This document shows positions 44,147-53,461 of a stretch of DNA of 64,000 bases, in pieces; within the stretch, counting starts at the first letter, position 1, and each line of letters starts with the position of its first letter. The translations under genes and the position numbers were made by a program. This stretch comes from Palleniella intestinalis (lineage in GTDB: Bacteria > Bacteroidota > Bacteroidia > Bacteroidales > Bacteroidaceae), in NCBI RefSeq assembly GCF_013166595.1, contig NZ_JABKKG010000002.1:1-64000 (forward strand), in the 5' to 3' direction. The notes beneath the pieces were generated by a model. The model did not search any database and was not told the origin of the DNA. It saw only the letters and a list, made by a program, of their open reading frames with translations.

Positions 44147-45754
44147 TCAGTTGCCGTTAAAGAAGATGTAGAGTCCTACCATGACAGCCACGAGGGCTAT
44201 CCATGAGACGATGACGCTCTTTGAGGTCTTTTCGTCAACCTTCCTCATTGCTTTTGCCTCAATGGCAGTCTTGTCGAAAAGGCTGACCACGATCATCATG
44301 ACGATGAGCACGCAGAAGAGGATGAAGGAGAGCATCATGAAGTGCATGGCCTCGGTTGCACCGGGGATGATCCAAAGGTAGCATACTCCTGTGGAGATGC
44401 AGAAGATGGTGCCGAGGGAGAGCACAAGGTTTGCCGCAAGGGTTGTGCAGCGTTTCCAGAAGACTCCCATGACGAACACGGCAGCCATTGGAGGTGCGAT
44501 GAACGAGAGGACGGACTGGAATACGTTGAAAAGGTCCATGCCCTTGATGTTGTCGACAGCTATGGTGATGACAATGGAAATCAGCGCGCCAAGGATTGTC
44601 ACGATGTGGCCTGTGCGAGAAATCTCGGCTTGTGTGGCGTTCGGGTTTACGTTCTTGACGTAAATGTCCATTGTGAACACGGTGGATAGTGCGTTCAGCG
44701 AGCTGCCTATCGTTGAGACGAGCGCAGCTGTCAGCACTGCCATGACGAGGCCAACCATTCCCATCGGGAAGAGGTGGAGCACAAGTGTCATGTAGGCGTT
44801 GTCAGGTTCTATCGTGGCTGCTCCGAAGAATCCTGTGCGTGCGAGTGCAAAGCAGACGATGCCCGGAACGATGTAGATTGCGACGTCGAGAATCTTGAGC
44901 CATCCGGTGAGGTTTGTGCCTTTCTGCCCTTCGTTCAGGTCTTTTGCCGCAAGCACCGGCTGCACCATCGACTGGTCGGTGCACCAGAACCAAAGTCCGG
45001 AGATTGGGTAGCCGAGGAGAATCGGCAGCCAATAGTAGCCCGGCAGCTCTTCCTCTGAGCGGAAGAGGTTCCAGTACTCCGATGGCACGATGTCCGGGTC
45101 GGCAAGTCTGCTTATGCCGTTCATGAAGCCGCCGTCACCGAGTGCGCATATACCGACAACGGTGAGTGTTGCGGAGACGACGATGAGCAGCACCATCTGA
45201 TAGACATTGGTGTACGCCACGGCCTTAAGACCGCCGAGTATGGTGAAGAATGCGGAGATTGCGAGGAGAATGAGTGCGGAGAGGTACATCGGGATGCCGA
45301 AGACTTGTCGTATGAGGACTCCGCCGGCGAAAAGGGTGAGTGCCAGCCATGAGATGAGGACTGTCACGATGGTGTACCATGCGAGGATGCTGCGTGTGGA
45401 CTGTCCGAAACGGCGTCCCATGAATTCCGGCAAGGTGTTTATCTTCTCACCAAGGTAGCGTGGGGCGAAGACGAAGGCGAGAAGACCAATGAAGATGAAG
45501 GCGTACCAGGCGTAGTTGCCTGACACGATGCCTGTTGTGAAGCCTGCCGAGGCAGAGGCGATAAGCATTGAAGGACCGACGTTGGTTCCCCACATGGAAA
45601 AGCCGATGTGGTACCATTTCAAGGAACGTGAGGCAAGAAACTTGCCTTGCCCGTCGCCGGACTTGCGGCTTGCCCACAGTCCGATGGCGATGAGGATGAC
45701 GAAATATCCGACAAGGATAGCCCAATCAAGAAATTGTAAAGATTCGGAAATCAT
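44147..45754 (-). CDS. Sodium:solute symporter (SSS family), second of the locus
   Basis: A 535-residue membrane protein with about 14 helices of the SSS/SLC5 family. Early signature: GFSMWGTNVGPSMLIASASAGFTTG (about residues 51-75). Others: YKFRSLKWYHIG-like SRSLKWYHIGFSMWG, FMGRRFGQSTR and WFWCTDQSMVQPVLAAKDLNEGQKG. Members carry sugars, sialic acid, amino acids or vitamins with sodium. The cargo is unknown, but the position between a UroD-type methyltransferase and the adenosyltransferase suggests uptake of the methylated substrate of the locus. Confidence 0.9.
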   Translation of the reverse strand: MISESLQFLDWAILVGYFVILIAIGLWASRKSGDGQGKFLASRSLKWYHIGFSMWGTNVGPSMLIASASAGFTTGIVSGNYAWYAFIFIGLLAFVFAPRYLGEKINTLPEFMGRRFGQSTRSILAWYTIVTVLISWLALTLFAGGVLIRQVFGIPMYLSALILLAISAFFTILGGLKAVAYTNVYQMVLLIVVSATLTVVGICALGDGGFMNGISRLADPDIVPSEYWNLFRSEEELPGYYWLPILLGYPISGLWFWCTDQSMVQPVLAAKDLNEGQKGTNLTGWLKILDVAIYIVPGIVCFALARTGFFGAATIEPDNAYMTLVLHLFPMGMVGLVMAVLTAALVSTIGSSLNALSTVFTMDIYVKNVNPNATQAEISRTGHIVTILGALISIVITIAVDNIKGMDLFNVFQSVLSFIAPPMAAVFVMGVFWKRCTTLAANLVLSLGTIFCISTGVCYLWIIPGATEAMHFMMLSFILFCVLIVMMIVVSLFDKTAIEAKAMRKVDEKTSKSVIVSWIALVAVMVGLYIFFNGN

Positions 45755-45873
45755 TTGATAGTGTTTTTATTAGGTTTGGTTATTAGATTTTTTGGTGACC
45801 CTCGTGCACGGAAAGAAGATGCAGGCAGATTCCGCACCAAAGATGACGGGACCGGCCTGCAACGTGCACAGTA
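45755..45873 (-). other. Intergenic hairpin between methyltransferase and symporter genes
   Basis: GTGCAC (45804-45809) and GCAGGC (45821-45826) face GCCTGC (45855-45860) and GTGCAC (45864-45869), giving a nested imperfect stem. It may tune expression within the operon. No T-run, so a terminator is doubtful. Confidence 0.4.
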
Positions 45874-46881
45874 TCATAAGTTTGCATTGTAATCGTTCAA
45901 CGCCTTGAAGAAGCAGTCGACATTGGCGAGAGGAGTGTGTGGCGGAGTGTCGCATCCTGACGACAGCACCACATGAGGGAACTCGCGGGTGCTCTCCAGC
46001 AGTTCCATTGTCTGACGGTACATCTCTTCCGGTGTTGACATCTTGAATGCTGACACCGGGTCAAGATTGCCCATGACGAGTATGTCCTCCGGAGTCTCGC
46101 GCGCCACTTGCGCAAGGTCGCACTTGTTGCCGAGGTGCAGGCCGTGTGCGCCTGTCATGACCATGGCTTCTGTGCACTGCCCTGTGTTGCCACAGTTGTG
46201 CAGCACGATCATGAAATGCTCGTCCTGCAGCCTGTCGATGATGCGTTTGACATAATTGGAGGAGAATGTCTTGCAGTCGTCGTTGGACATCAGCCCCGCC
46301 GCCGGCTCCGCCATCAAAACGCCCTCGACACCGGTGGCTTTCAATGCCGCCACGTATTTGAGAATGAACAGCGTGCATTTCTCCAGCAGTTCGTGGGCTG
46401 CCTCCGGGTCGCTGTATATCAGCATCATTATTTCCGACATGTCGTACAGACGACCGGCAAGCGAGAACGGTCCGATACATCCGGCAAAGACCGGACGGTC
46501 GGAAATCTCACGGTGGGCTATGACATTGGCTTTGATGTACTCCGGCACGCGCGCGGTGTTCAGTGACGGCACCTCAAGGCGGTGGATGTCCTCCACACTG
46601 TTGAGCATGTGGCCTGTGACGGAAGGGATTTCATCCTCAGGGAATATCACCTCCGCACCGAAAGCCTCTGCCTCAACGGTAAGGTCCATGATGACGGAGG
46701 CTGCATGTGTGGCATAACGGTCTGCAAGATAGCTCACCGCCTTGCCGTGAATCTCTCCGTTGACCACAGCCTCCTTGACAGTATATCCAAGTTCTTCTAT
46801 GCCGGGATGTGTCATCACCGGTATCGCAACACGGTCAGGACGCGCGATGATGTCCTGCCGCCATTTTATCATATCAATCAT
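45874..46881 (-). CDS. UroD-family corrinoid methyltransferase (MtaA/MtbA-like)
   Basis: About 335 residues (start at MIDMIKWRQDII; an ATG at 46905 would add eight). It belongs to the uroporphyrinogen-decarboxylase superfamily in its methyltransferase branch. The zinc-binding pattern H-x-C...C of MtaA/MtbA/CmuA is present: LHNCGNT and SSGCDTPPHTPLANV (H228, C230, C310 in this numbering). Such enzymes pass a methyl group between a corrinoid protein and a thiol, or from a substrate to the corrinoid. It is encoded 36 bp after the fusion protein, which carries the corrinoid module, so the two are likely partners. Confidence 0.88.
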   Translation of the reverse strand: MIDMIKWRQDIIARPDRVAIPVMTHPGIEELGYTVKEAVVNGEIHGKAVSYLADRYATHAASVIMDLTVEAEAFGAEVIFPEDEIPSVTGHMLNSVEDIHRLEVPSLNTARVPEYIKANVIAHREISDRPVFAGCIGPFSLAGRLYDMSEIMMLIYSDPEAAHELLEKCTLFILKYVAALKATGVEGVLMAEPAAGLMSNDDCKTFSSNYVKRIIDRLQDEHFMIVLHNCGNTGQCTEAMVMTGAHGLHLGNKCDLAQVARETPEDILVMGNLDPVSAFKMSTPEEMYRQTMELLESTREFPHVVLSSGCDTPPHTPLANVDCFFKALNDYNANL

Positions 46882-46917
46882 AATCCGTTTTTTCCTTTCT
46901 AACAAACAATGAGACCA

Positions 46918-49875
46918 TCAGGACATCAGGCGCTTTGCAAGTGCAACGGCCTCATTGGCATTGGAGCTGTAGCCGTCAGCTCCTATCTCTCGTGCAAACT
47001 CCTCGGTGACCGGCGCACCGCCTACCATGACTTTCACCTTTTTGCGGATTCCTGCGGCTTCAAGCGCCGCAAGGCACTCTACCATGTAAGTCATTGTGGT
47101 AGTGAGCAATGCGGAAAGACAGAGAATGTCTGCTTCATTGTCGACAACTGCCTTGACGAATGTCTCGGCGTCCACATCGATACCGACATTGATGACCTCG
47201 AAGCCCGAGCCTTCAAGCATCGATGCCACAAGATTCTTGCCGATGTCGTGAAGGTCGCCCTTGACTGTGCCGATGACAATCTTGCCGGCCGACTGCACGC
47301 CTTCCCCACTCGCTTCCATGATTGGTTTCAGGATGCCAAGGGCTGCTTTCATTGCACGGCCTGCCATGAGGAGGTTAGGCACGAAGGCTTTGCCCTCGGA
47401 GAAGCGTTGTCCAACAACGGACATTGCCTCAATCATCTGTGTGTTGATGAGTTCCGCCGGATTAGCGCCTGCTTCGACCGCTTTCTTCGTGGCTTCCACG
47501 GCAACAGCTTCCTTTCCTGCGATGATAGCGTCTTTCAGCCCCATCTCCGAAGGCTCGGAAGCGACCGGCTTCTCCTTGGCAGGAGTTTCCATTACCGGTT
47601 TTGCTGCAACCACCGGCTTATGCTCCCCTGTCACAGAGGCTTCACCGGGACGATGTCCGCTGACAAAGCAGCCTTCAGCAGGATTGACAAGTTCGGCAAT
47701 CTTGCGGATGTGCTCATGCGTCGTGCCGCAGCATCCACCGATAAGGTTGACAAGATGTCCGTCAATCATTTTCCACATCTGGCGCCGGAACTCCTGCGGT
47801 GTCGTAGGATAGTTTCCTTTGGCATCAGGGAAACCTGCGTTAGGGAATGCTATAATATAATAAGGTGTAGCAGCACCGAGTTCAGCGACGACCGCCGTTG
47901 TCATTTCGATGTCAGGATTGCAGTTGACTCCCACAGCAATGACATTGTCGTTCTTCAGCTTGCTGAAATATTCGATGATGTTCTGCCCTATCATGTTTTT
48001 GCCGTCGGCAGTGGAGAAATTGGCGCTGATTAGTATAGGCACTGTAACCTCCAACTCTTCCATAGCCTTGCCTGCCGCCTCCAGACCGATTTCAAGGTTG
48101 ACAAGATCAAACACCGTTTCAAAGATAATGCCGTCGACACCGGCCTTGATGAGGGCTGCCGCCTGTTCTTTGTACGACTCGAAAAGTTCTTGCCGCGTTA
48201 TCTTTGCGCTTTCAGGCATTGACAGCGTCTCTCGTGTCGGCCCTATCTCGCCAAGCACATAGCGTGGCTTCTCAGGATTGGCTATCGTGAACGCATCGGC
48301 AAGTCCGCGCGCAAGATTCACCGCTGCGGTGTTGATTTCCACAACTTTGCCTTCCAGTCCGCACGCCTTCAGGGAAACGCTCTGCGCATTGAATGTGTTT
48401 GCCGTTATGACATCTGCACCGGCAAGCAGGAACTTGCGGTAAATGTCAGAAATAATTTCCGGATGTTCTACGCACAGATACTCGTTGCTTTTGACATTCT
48501 CCAAACCATATTTCTGTATGGAAGTTCCCATGGCGCCGTCAAACACAAGCATGCGGCTTTCCATTGCCTCTGCAAGTGCAGGTTTGCTTATGGCTGAGGA
48601 TGCAAGAGTCTTGTCGCTTGGCATTACAATCTGCTTTCCACCAATATGGAGAGGACGAAAACGTGCTGCAGGCTTTTTCTCGGCAAAAGTTGTCATGTCG
48701 CCTATATGCAGACACTCATCGGCCTTGCGCTCAACCTCTTTTGTTTGGTATTCCTCAACAATACGCAGTGCCTGCTCCACCTCATCCTCATTATGGAAAT
48801 CCATTTCAAGATGTATGCCGTCACCACCGACATTGTCAAGCAACGGACGAAGCTGTTCCAAAGTCACCCAGCAAGCCATGATACTCTTGCCTCCGGCGAT
48901 AATCTTCTTGTAAAGGTCATACCATTTTGGATCTCCGCCCTGAGGCTCACCGACACCAGGAGTCCACTGGATAGCATTGAGTTCCTCGATTTCAAGCAGT
49001 GCAGGCAGATGGTGCATAGCGCCCACTCCGTCAAGATGATACAGAGTGTAAGGAATCTTTTGACACTGCTCACGCAGATAAGGCTGCACAAAGCGACGGT
49101 AATCATCCTCGGAAATCATTGTGGAGATGTCGCTCTGTATCTTTGTCATCTTGCCCGGTGCCCAAGAAGAGAAATAGCAGAAAGCCATTTCGTCACCTTC
49201 ACGGATTATGTCATACAGCTCGTCAAACACTTTGAAATACACATCGTTGATAAACTGCAACTGTTCTTCCACGACTTCCGGTTGCATCACCGTATCAAGC
49301 AACACCTTGTCAGTACCCTTCAGTGCTGCAAGCACATCAAGTCCCTCCATGAGGTCAGGCATTCCCACATAATAATTGCCGTTTGCCTTGCGTTTGCAGG
49401 CTTTCAGCAATTCCTTGTGGATACGCAACTGTTCATTGTTCGGGTCAAATGTCAGTTTGTCACTGAAATTCGGGTTTGGATGAATCCATATTGTGTCCTC
49501 ACCACCCTCTACACGAGAGCCAAGGATTGATGCCAAGGAACCGGGACCAAGCTGGGTGTTGGCAACAGGCAGCATATCAGCCTTGAGACATGAATGCCCG
49601 ACATACCAATCAAGGAAGCCTGCGCGCCACTCCGGGTCAAACCAACGCTGGTTGCCGTCCTTTGCCTTTGGTGCTCCGGGAAGTCCGAAAGCACCTGTAC
49701 CATAATTGTTTCGGGCAGCCTCCGTCAGGTGGATTGGCTGTTCCCCCGAATACGGACCATGTGGGGCAACTCCTTCCTGGAAATGCTCCCACATGTTCAC
49801 AACTATACCCTTATGATTCCACCAATTAACATAATGTTTTTTGGTTTCCTCAAGATTCTCTTTCCAAGTCTTCAT
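46918..49875 (-). CDS. UroD - homocysteine methyltransferase - B12-binding fusion protein
   Basis: A 985-residue soluble protein with three modules. (1) Residues about 1-385: UroD-type methyltransferase TIM barrel, with HLDG (280-283) where MtaA-like proteins have H-x-C, so the usual zinc pair is not obvious. (2) About 432-735: MetH-type homocysteine-binding methyltransferase, FDGAMGTSIQ and the zinc cysteines C652 (VGVNCNPD), C715 and C716 (GGCCGTTHEH). (3) After an A/P/K-rich linker (740-775): MetH-type cobalamin cap (about 780-860) and B12 domain with DLHDIG (D874, H876), SAL (921-923) and GG (952-953). The folate-binding and AdoMet-reactivation modules of MetH are absent. Proposed reaction: substrate-CH3 to Co(I), then to homocysteine, giving methionine. 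Confidence 0.88.
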   Translation of the reverse strand: MKTWKENLEETKKHYVNWWNHKGIVVNMWEHFQEGVAPHGPYSGEQPIHLTEAARNNYGTGAFGLPGAPKAKDGNQRWFDPEWRAGFLDWYVGHSCLKADMLPVANTQLGPGSLASILGSRVEGGEDTIWIHPNPNFSDKLTFDPNNEQLRIHKELLKACKRKANGNYYVGMPDLMEGLDVLAALKGTDKVLLDTVMQPEVVEEQLQFINDVYFKVFDELYDIIREGDEMAFCYFSSWAPGKMTKIQSDISTMISEDDYRRFVQPYLREQCQKIPYTLYHLDGVGAMHHLPALLEIEELNAIQWTPGVGEPQGGDPKWYDLYKKIIAGGKSIMACWVTLEQLRPLLDNVGGDGIHLEMDFHNEDEVEQALRIVEEYQTKEVERKADECLHIGDMTTFAEKKPAARFRPLHIGGKQIVMPSDKTLASSAISKPALAEAMESRMLVFDGAMGTSIQKYGLENVKSNEYLCVEHPEIISDIYRKFLLAGADVITANTFNAQSVSLKACGLEGKVVEINTAAVNLARGLADAFTIANPEKPRYVLGEIGPTRETLSMPESAKITRQELFESYKEQAAALIKAGVDGIIFETVFDLVNLEIGLEAAGKAMEELEVTVPILISANFSTADGKNMIGQNIIEYFSKLKNDNVIAVGVNCNPDIEMTTAVVAELGAATPYYIIAFPNAGFPDAKGNYPTTPQEFRRQMWKMIDGHLVNLIGGCCGTTHEHIRKIAELVNPAEGCFVSGHRPGEASVTGEHKPVVAAKPVMETPAKEKPVASEPSEMGLKDAIIAGKEAVAVEATKKAVEAGANPAELINTQMIEAMSVVGQRFSEGKAFVPNLLMAGRAMKAALGILKPIMEASGEGVQSAGKIVIGTVKGDLHDIGKNLVASMLEGSGFEVINVGIDVDAETFVKAVVDNEADILCLSALLTTTMTYMVECLAALEAAGIRKKVKVMVGGAPVTEEFAREIGADGYSSNANEAVALAKRLMS

Positions 49876-49896
49876 TCTTTATGAAAAATATTTTCT

Positions 49897-49947
49897 AAAA
49901 AGATGGGTATGAAAAATCATTTGCTTAATTTCCCTACCCATCTTTTA
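49897..49947. terminator. Hairpin between fucI and the fusion gene
   Basis: AAAAAGATGGGTA (49897-49909) and TACCCATCTTTTA (49935-49947) form a 12-bp stem with T residues on both strands. On minus its 3' side lies only about 20 nt before the fusion gene's ATG, so it either ends the fucI transcript or acts as a leader attenuator. Confidence 0.75.
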
Positions 49948-50026
49948 TTTATCATTATAAATATTTCAACAAACAGTCTACATCATTTATGAATATAGAC
50001 TATTCATGACATTATTATCTTCATAT

Positions 50027-51847
50027 TTACTTATACAGAGGACCGAAGTTCTCACATGCACGGTAGTCCGCACCTTCCTTATCCATGCCGAAAGCATTCC
50101 AACAAGCCGGACGGAAAATGTCCTTATCAGCAATATTGTGCATACATACAGGGATGCGAAGCATTGAACAGAGTGTGATAAGGTCAGCACCGACATGACC
50201 ATAAACAATGGCACCATGATTTGCTCCCCAGTTGTTCATGACTGAATATACATCCTTGAAAGCATCCTTTGAAGGGTCAAGGCGTGGCGCGAACCATGTT
50301 GTCGGCCATGTCGGGTCAGTACGCTTGTCAAGCATGTCATTGACATCCTTGTCAAGTTCCACTGTCCATCCCTCTGCAAGCTGAAGGACAGGACCGAGAC
50401 CTGCCACGATGTTTACGCGGAGCATGGTCATTGGCATGCCACCCTTGGTAAGGAAATGTGAAGAATAACCGCCGCCACGGAAATAGTCACGGTCAGCAGG
50501 CATCCAACTTGTAGCGTTCAGACAGTTCTCCATATCCTGCTCCGTAATCTCCCAATGTGGCTTCATTGTAGGATTACCCTCCGCATCTGTCATCGCACCT
50601 GTTGCGTCAAGAGTTGTAGCACCGGAGTTAATAAGATGAATAAAGCCATCAGCTGCAGCACCCTCAGGACGCTTTCCGCTCACACGCTCTACTGCTTCCG
50701 GGCTCCAATATGTACGGATGTCAGAGAACATTGCTCCCTTGTTTGTAAGGAGATGTCCGAAAAGCATTGACATACCGTTCAGGAAATCATTCTCCGTTGC
50801 AAGAATCTTTGACTCACGCGGACCGTTCCAGTCGAAACTTGTGCAGAGCATTGACTCCGGGAAGTCGAAGTTCGGCTTGTAGTCTGTCCACTGGCGCTGT
50901 CCCTGCACACCTGCAGCAATAGCATTATGACCAAGAGCCTCTTCCAAATATCCCATTTCCTTCAGTTTGGCAGAGCCGCACATAAGGTCGCGGATAATCA
51001 TCATGCACTTTACGGTAAACTCCCAGTCAGCATCCTTTTCCTCACGGTTCTTGCCTTTTCCCTTTCCATTGAAAGTTGTCATCGGTGTGCCCGGGAAGAG
51101 AGCACGGTCCTCATTATAGTCATGTCCCTCATTGGTCTTGCAGAATTTCTCAACCCACTGCATGGCTTTCTCAAACTCTTCATGGTCATAAATTCCGTAG
51201 TCCACACGACGCAGTATCTCTACAAGTGACACATACTCAGTGCGCATGCCAAAATAATTCTGGAGGAAATCTGCATCAACGATTGAACCGGCAATACCCA
51301 TGCATGTGTTGCCAAGGCTCAGGTAAGATTTTCCACGCATTGTTGCCACAGCCTGTGCTGCACGTGCAAAACGCAGAATCTTCTCTGCCACATCAGCAGG
51401 AATAGTATTGTCAGACAAATCCTGGACATCATGCCCATAGATTCCATAAGCAGGAAGCCCCTTCTGTGCATGTGCAGCAAGTACGGCAGCGAGATATACA
51501 GCTCCCGGACGCTCTGTTCCGTTAAAGCCCCAGACAGCCTTTGGGTGTGTAGGATCCATGTCCATTGTCTCAGAGCCATAGCACCAGCATGATGTCACAG
51601 TGATTGTTGAGCCGACATTCTCACGCTCAAACTTCTCCTGACAAGCTGCAGCCTCTGCGACACGCCCGATAGTTGTGTCAGAAATGACACACTCCACCGG
51701 CGAGCCATCACCGTTCTTAAGATTCTCACTTATAAGTTTTGCCACTGCATTAGCAAGTGCCATTGTCTTTTCTTCAAGACTTTCACGAATGCCACCCTGA
51801 CGAGCATCAATGGTCGGGCGGATTCCAATTTTAGGATAGTTAGCCAT
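50027..51847 (-). CDS. fucI: L-fucose isomerase
   Basis: A 606-residue enzyme of normal length that converts L-fucose to L-fuculose (and D-arabinose to D-ribulose) with a metal ion. It starts with [57 protein letters not shown] (about residues 183-194), [11 protein letters not shown] and the C-terminal [19 protein letters not shown] are recognisable. No fuculokinase or fuculose-phosphate aldolase gene is in the window, so the pathway is incomplete locally, or the enzyme acts on another sugar brought in by the neighbouring symporter. Confidence 0.95.
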   Translation of the reverse strand: MANYPKIGIRPTIDARQGGIRESLEEKTMALANAVAKLISENLKNGDGSPVECVISDTTIGRVAEAAACQEKFERENVGSTITVTSCWCYGSETMDMDPTHPKAVWGFNGTERPGAVYLAAVLAAHAQKGLPAYGIYGHDVQDLSDNTIPADVAEKILRFARAAQAVATMRGKSYLSLGNTCMGIAGSIVDADFLQNYFGMRTEYVSLVEILRRVDYGIYDHEEFEKAMQWVEKFCKTNEGHDYNEDRALFPGTPMTTFNGKGKGKNREEKDADWEFTVKCMMIIRDLMCGSAKLKEMGYLEEALGHNAIAAGVQGQRQWTDYKPNFDFPESMLCTSFDWNGPRESKILATENDFLNGMSMLFGHLLTNKGAMFSDIRTYWSPEAVERVSGKRPEGAAADGFIHLINSGATTLDATGAMTDAEGNPTMKPHWEITEQDMENCLNATSWMPADRDYFRGGGYSSHFLTKGGMPMTMLRVNIVAGLGPVLQLAEGWTVELDKDVNDMLDKRTDPTWPTTWFAPRLDPSKDAFKDVYSVMNNWGANHGAIVYGHVGADLITLCSMLRIPVCMHNIADKDIFRPACWNAFGMDKEGADYRACENFGPLYK

Positions 51848-51909
51848 AAATATAATAATTTGTATTTGTTTTGCTTTATAATTTAATTTGTCTCAATAAC
51901 AATGTTTTG

Positions 51910-53427
51910 TCATTTCTTCTTTACAGGAATGAACAGCACAAGGGCGAAACCTACGATGAATATTGTCATCGTGCCAAGCACAATGGCAAGGTACTCATGC
52001 AATCCGGGATTAGGAAGCCCTATCCAGTTCCATGCCGAAATCCATGCTATGACAGCAAAGCCACAGAGCACACCAATGACAGCATGAATGTTCTTGACCT
52101 TTGTCGAAAGATAGCCAAGCAGGAACAGTCCAAGCATTCCGCCGGAGAAGATTGATGACAATTTCCACCATGCATCAAGGATACTGTCCACATTCACCAA
52201 AGCAAGGGCAACACATATTCCAAGGACTCCGATAAGGACTGAACCGAGCTTCAGAACCATAAGATGCTCCTTGTCACCAATACCCCGGCTATGGTCATGT
52301 CCCTTACGGTGAACGTGCTTGCGCATACGCATCCAATAATCCGTCAGAAGGATTGTCGAACATGATGTCACCGAGGTTGCAACCGTTGACATGCCGGCAG
52401 CGAACACACTGGCAATGAGCAGACCTGTCAGACCTGTCGGCAATGAGTGAACCATGAAATAAGGAAAGACATAGTCCGTCTTGCCTGCCGCCTCGAAAGC
52501 AGCAACTTGTGCATCCGGGAACACTTTATAGTAACTGAACAAGCAGGTGCCTATCAGAAAGAACAATGCTGACACAGGAATATAAAGCCAACCACCGAAA
52601 AGTGCAGCGTTCTTTGCCTCACGCTCTGTCTTTGCCGTATGGTAACGCTGAACATAGTTCTGGTCTATGCCATAGTTCTGGAGATTGATGAACACGCCAT
52701 AAATCAGGCACACCCAGAAAGTTGAGTGTGAAAGGTCAGTCAAGGAGAATGAGCCCAAAGAGAACTTGTTCCTTCCTGCTTCATCAAGTGTGTCCCACCC
52801 TATCTGAATAGCCTGCATCGGCCCTTCCGGCATGGAGAACATCAGCACGCCAAGGCATACCAATGCACCACCTATTAATATAAAGCCCTGAATCGCCTCC
52901 GTCCATATCACAGCCTTCATACCGCCAAGCATCGAATAGAAGATGATTGCAATGGAGGTTATGATAATTACGGTACGCAAATCCCATCCCATCAGAATGT
53001 TCATAGGCATTGCCAGCAGGAAGAGTATGGAACCCATACGCGCTACCTGTGTCAGCAAATAACATGCCGAAGCATAGATTCTTGCCCATGGACCGAAACG
53101 CTCTTCAAGAAAAGCGTAGGCCGACACACTGTCATGGTTCCTGTAAAAAGGCACAAACCATTTTGCCGCTATCCAGCAGGCTATGGGTATGCTTATTCCA
53201 AAGACAAACGGGTTCCAGTCCGAAGCATAGGCCTTTCCCGGATTTCCAAGATACGAGATACTTGAAACGAATGTGGAGAAAATACTCATTCCCACAACCC
53301 ATCCGGGAATACTCCTTCCTGCGTTTGTAAATTCCTTGGCACTGGTGTCCTTGCTGTAAAACAAGCTGCCCATCAGGACTATACCGCCTGTAAATACAAG
53401 GAAAACTAAAACATCGATTATGTGCAT
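51910..53427 (-). CDS. Sodium:solute symporter (SSS family), first of the locus
   Basis: A 505-residue transporter with about 13 helices. Early parts are RSIPGWVVGMSIFSTFVSSISYLGNPGKAYASDWNPFVFG and RVGSIL-like VARMGSILFLLAMPMNILMGWD; NLQNYGIDQNYVQRYHTAKTEREAKNAALFGG is the typical mid-protein signature. Bacteroidetes members often import sialic acid, glucose or related sugars. It lies between fucI (62 bp) and the aldolase gene (34 bp), so a sugar acid or sialic-acid-like cargo is likely. Only moderate similarity in motif wording to the second symporter, so not a recent duplicate. Confidence 0.9.
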   Translation of the reverse strand: MHIIDVLVFLVFTGGIVLMGSLFYSKDTSAKEFTNAGRSIPGWVVGMSIFSTFVSSISYLGNPGKAYASDWNPFVFGISIPIACWIAAKWFVPFYRNHDSVSAYAFLEERFGPWARIYASACYLLTQVARMGSILFLLAMPMNILMGWDLRTVIIITSIAIIFYSMLGGMKAVIWTEAIQGFILIGGALVCLGVLMFSMPEGPMQAIQIGWDTLDEAGRNKFSLGSFSLTDLSHSTFWVCLIYGVFINLQNYGIDQNYVQRYHTAKTEREAKNAALFGGWLYIPVSALFFLIGTCLFSYYKVFPDAQVAAFEAAGKTDYVFPYFMVHSLPTGLTGLLIASVFAAGMSTVATSVTSCSTILLTDYWMRMRKHVHRKGHDHSRGIGDKEHLMVLKLGSVLIGVLGICVALALVNVDSILDAWWKLSSIFSGGMLGLFLLGYLSTKVKNIHAVIGVLCGFAVIAWISAWNWIGLPNPGLHEYLAIVLGTMTIFIVGFALVLFIPVKKK

Positions 53428-53461
53428 AGCAAAGATTGTAAGGTTAGTTGTGTATGTGTTT

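Noticed and set aside
45804..45869. Intrinsic terminator between the UroD gene and the second symporter
   Set aside because: The stem is interrupted and lacks a T-run on the minus strand.
46909..48033. 374-residue open frame antisense to the fusion gene
   Set aside because: Histidine/cysteine-rich translation typical of an antisense frame.
49876..50026. Cobalamin or SAM riboswitch upstream of the fusion gene
   Set aside because: The leader is too short and shows no B12-box or SAM core; only a simple hairpin is seen.
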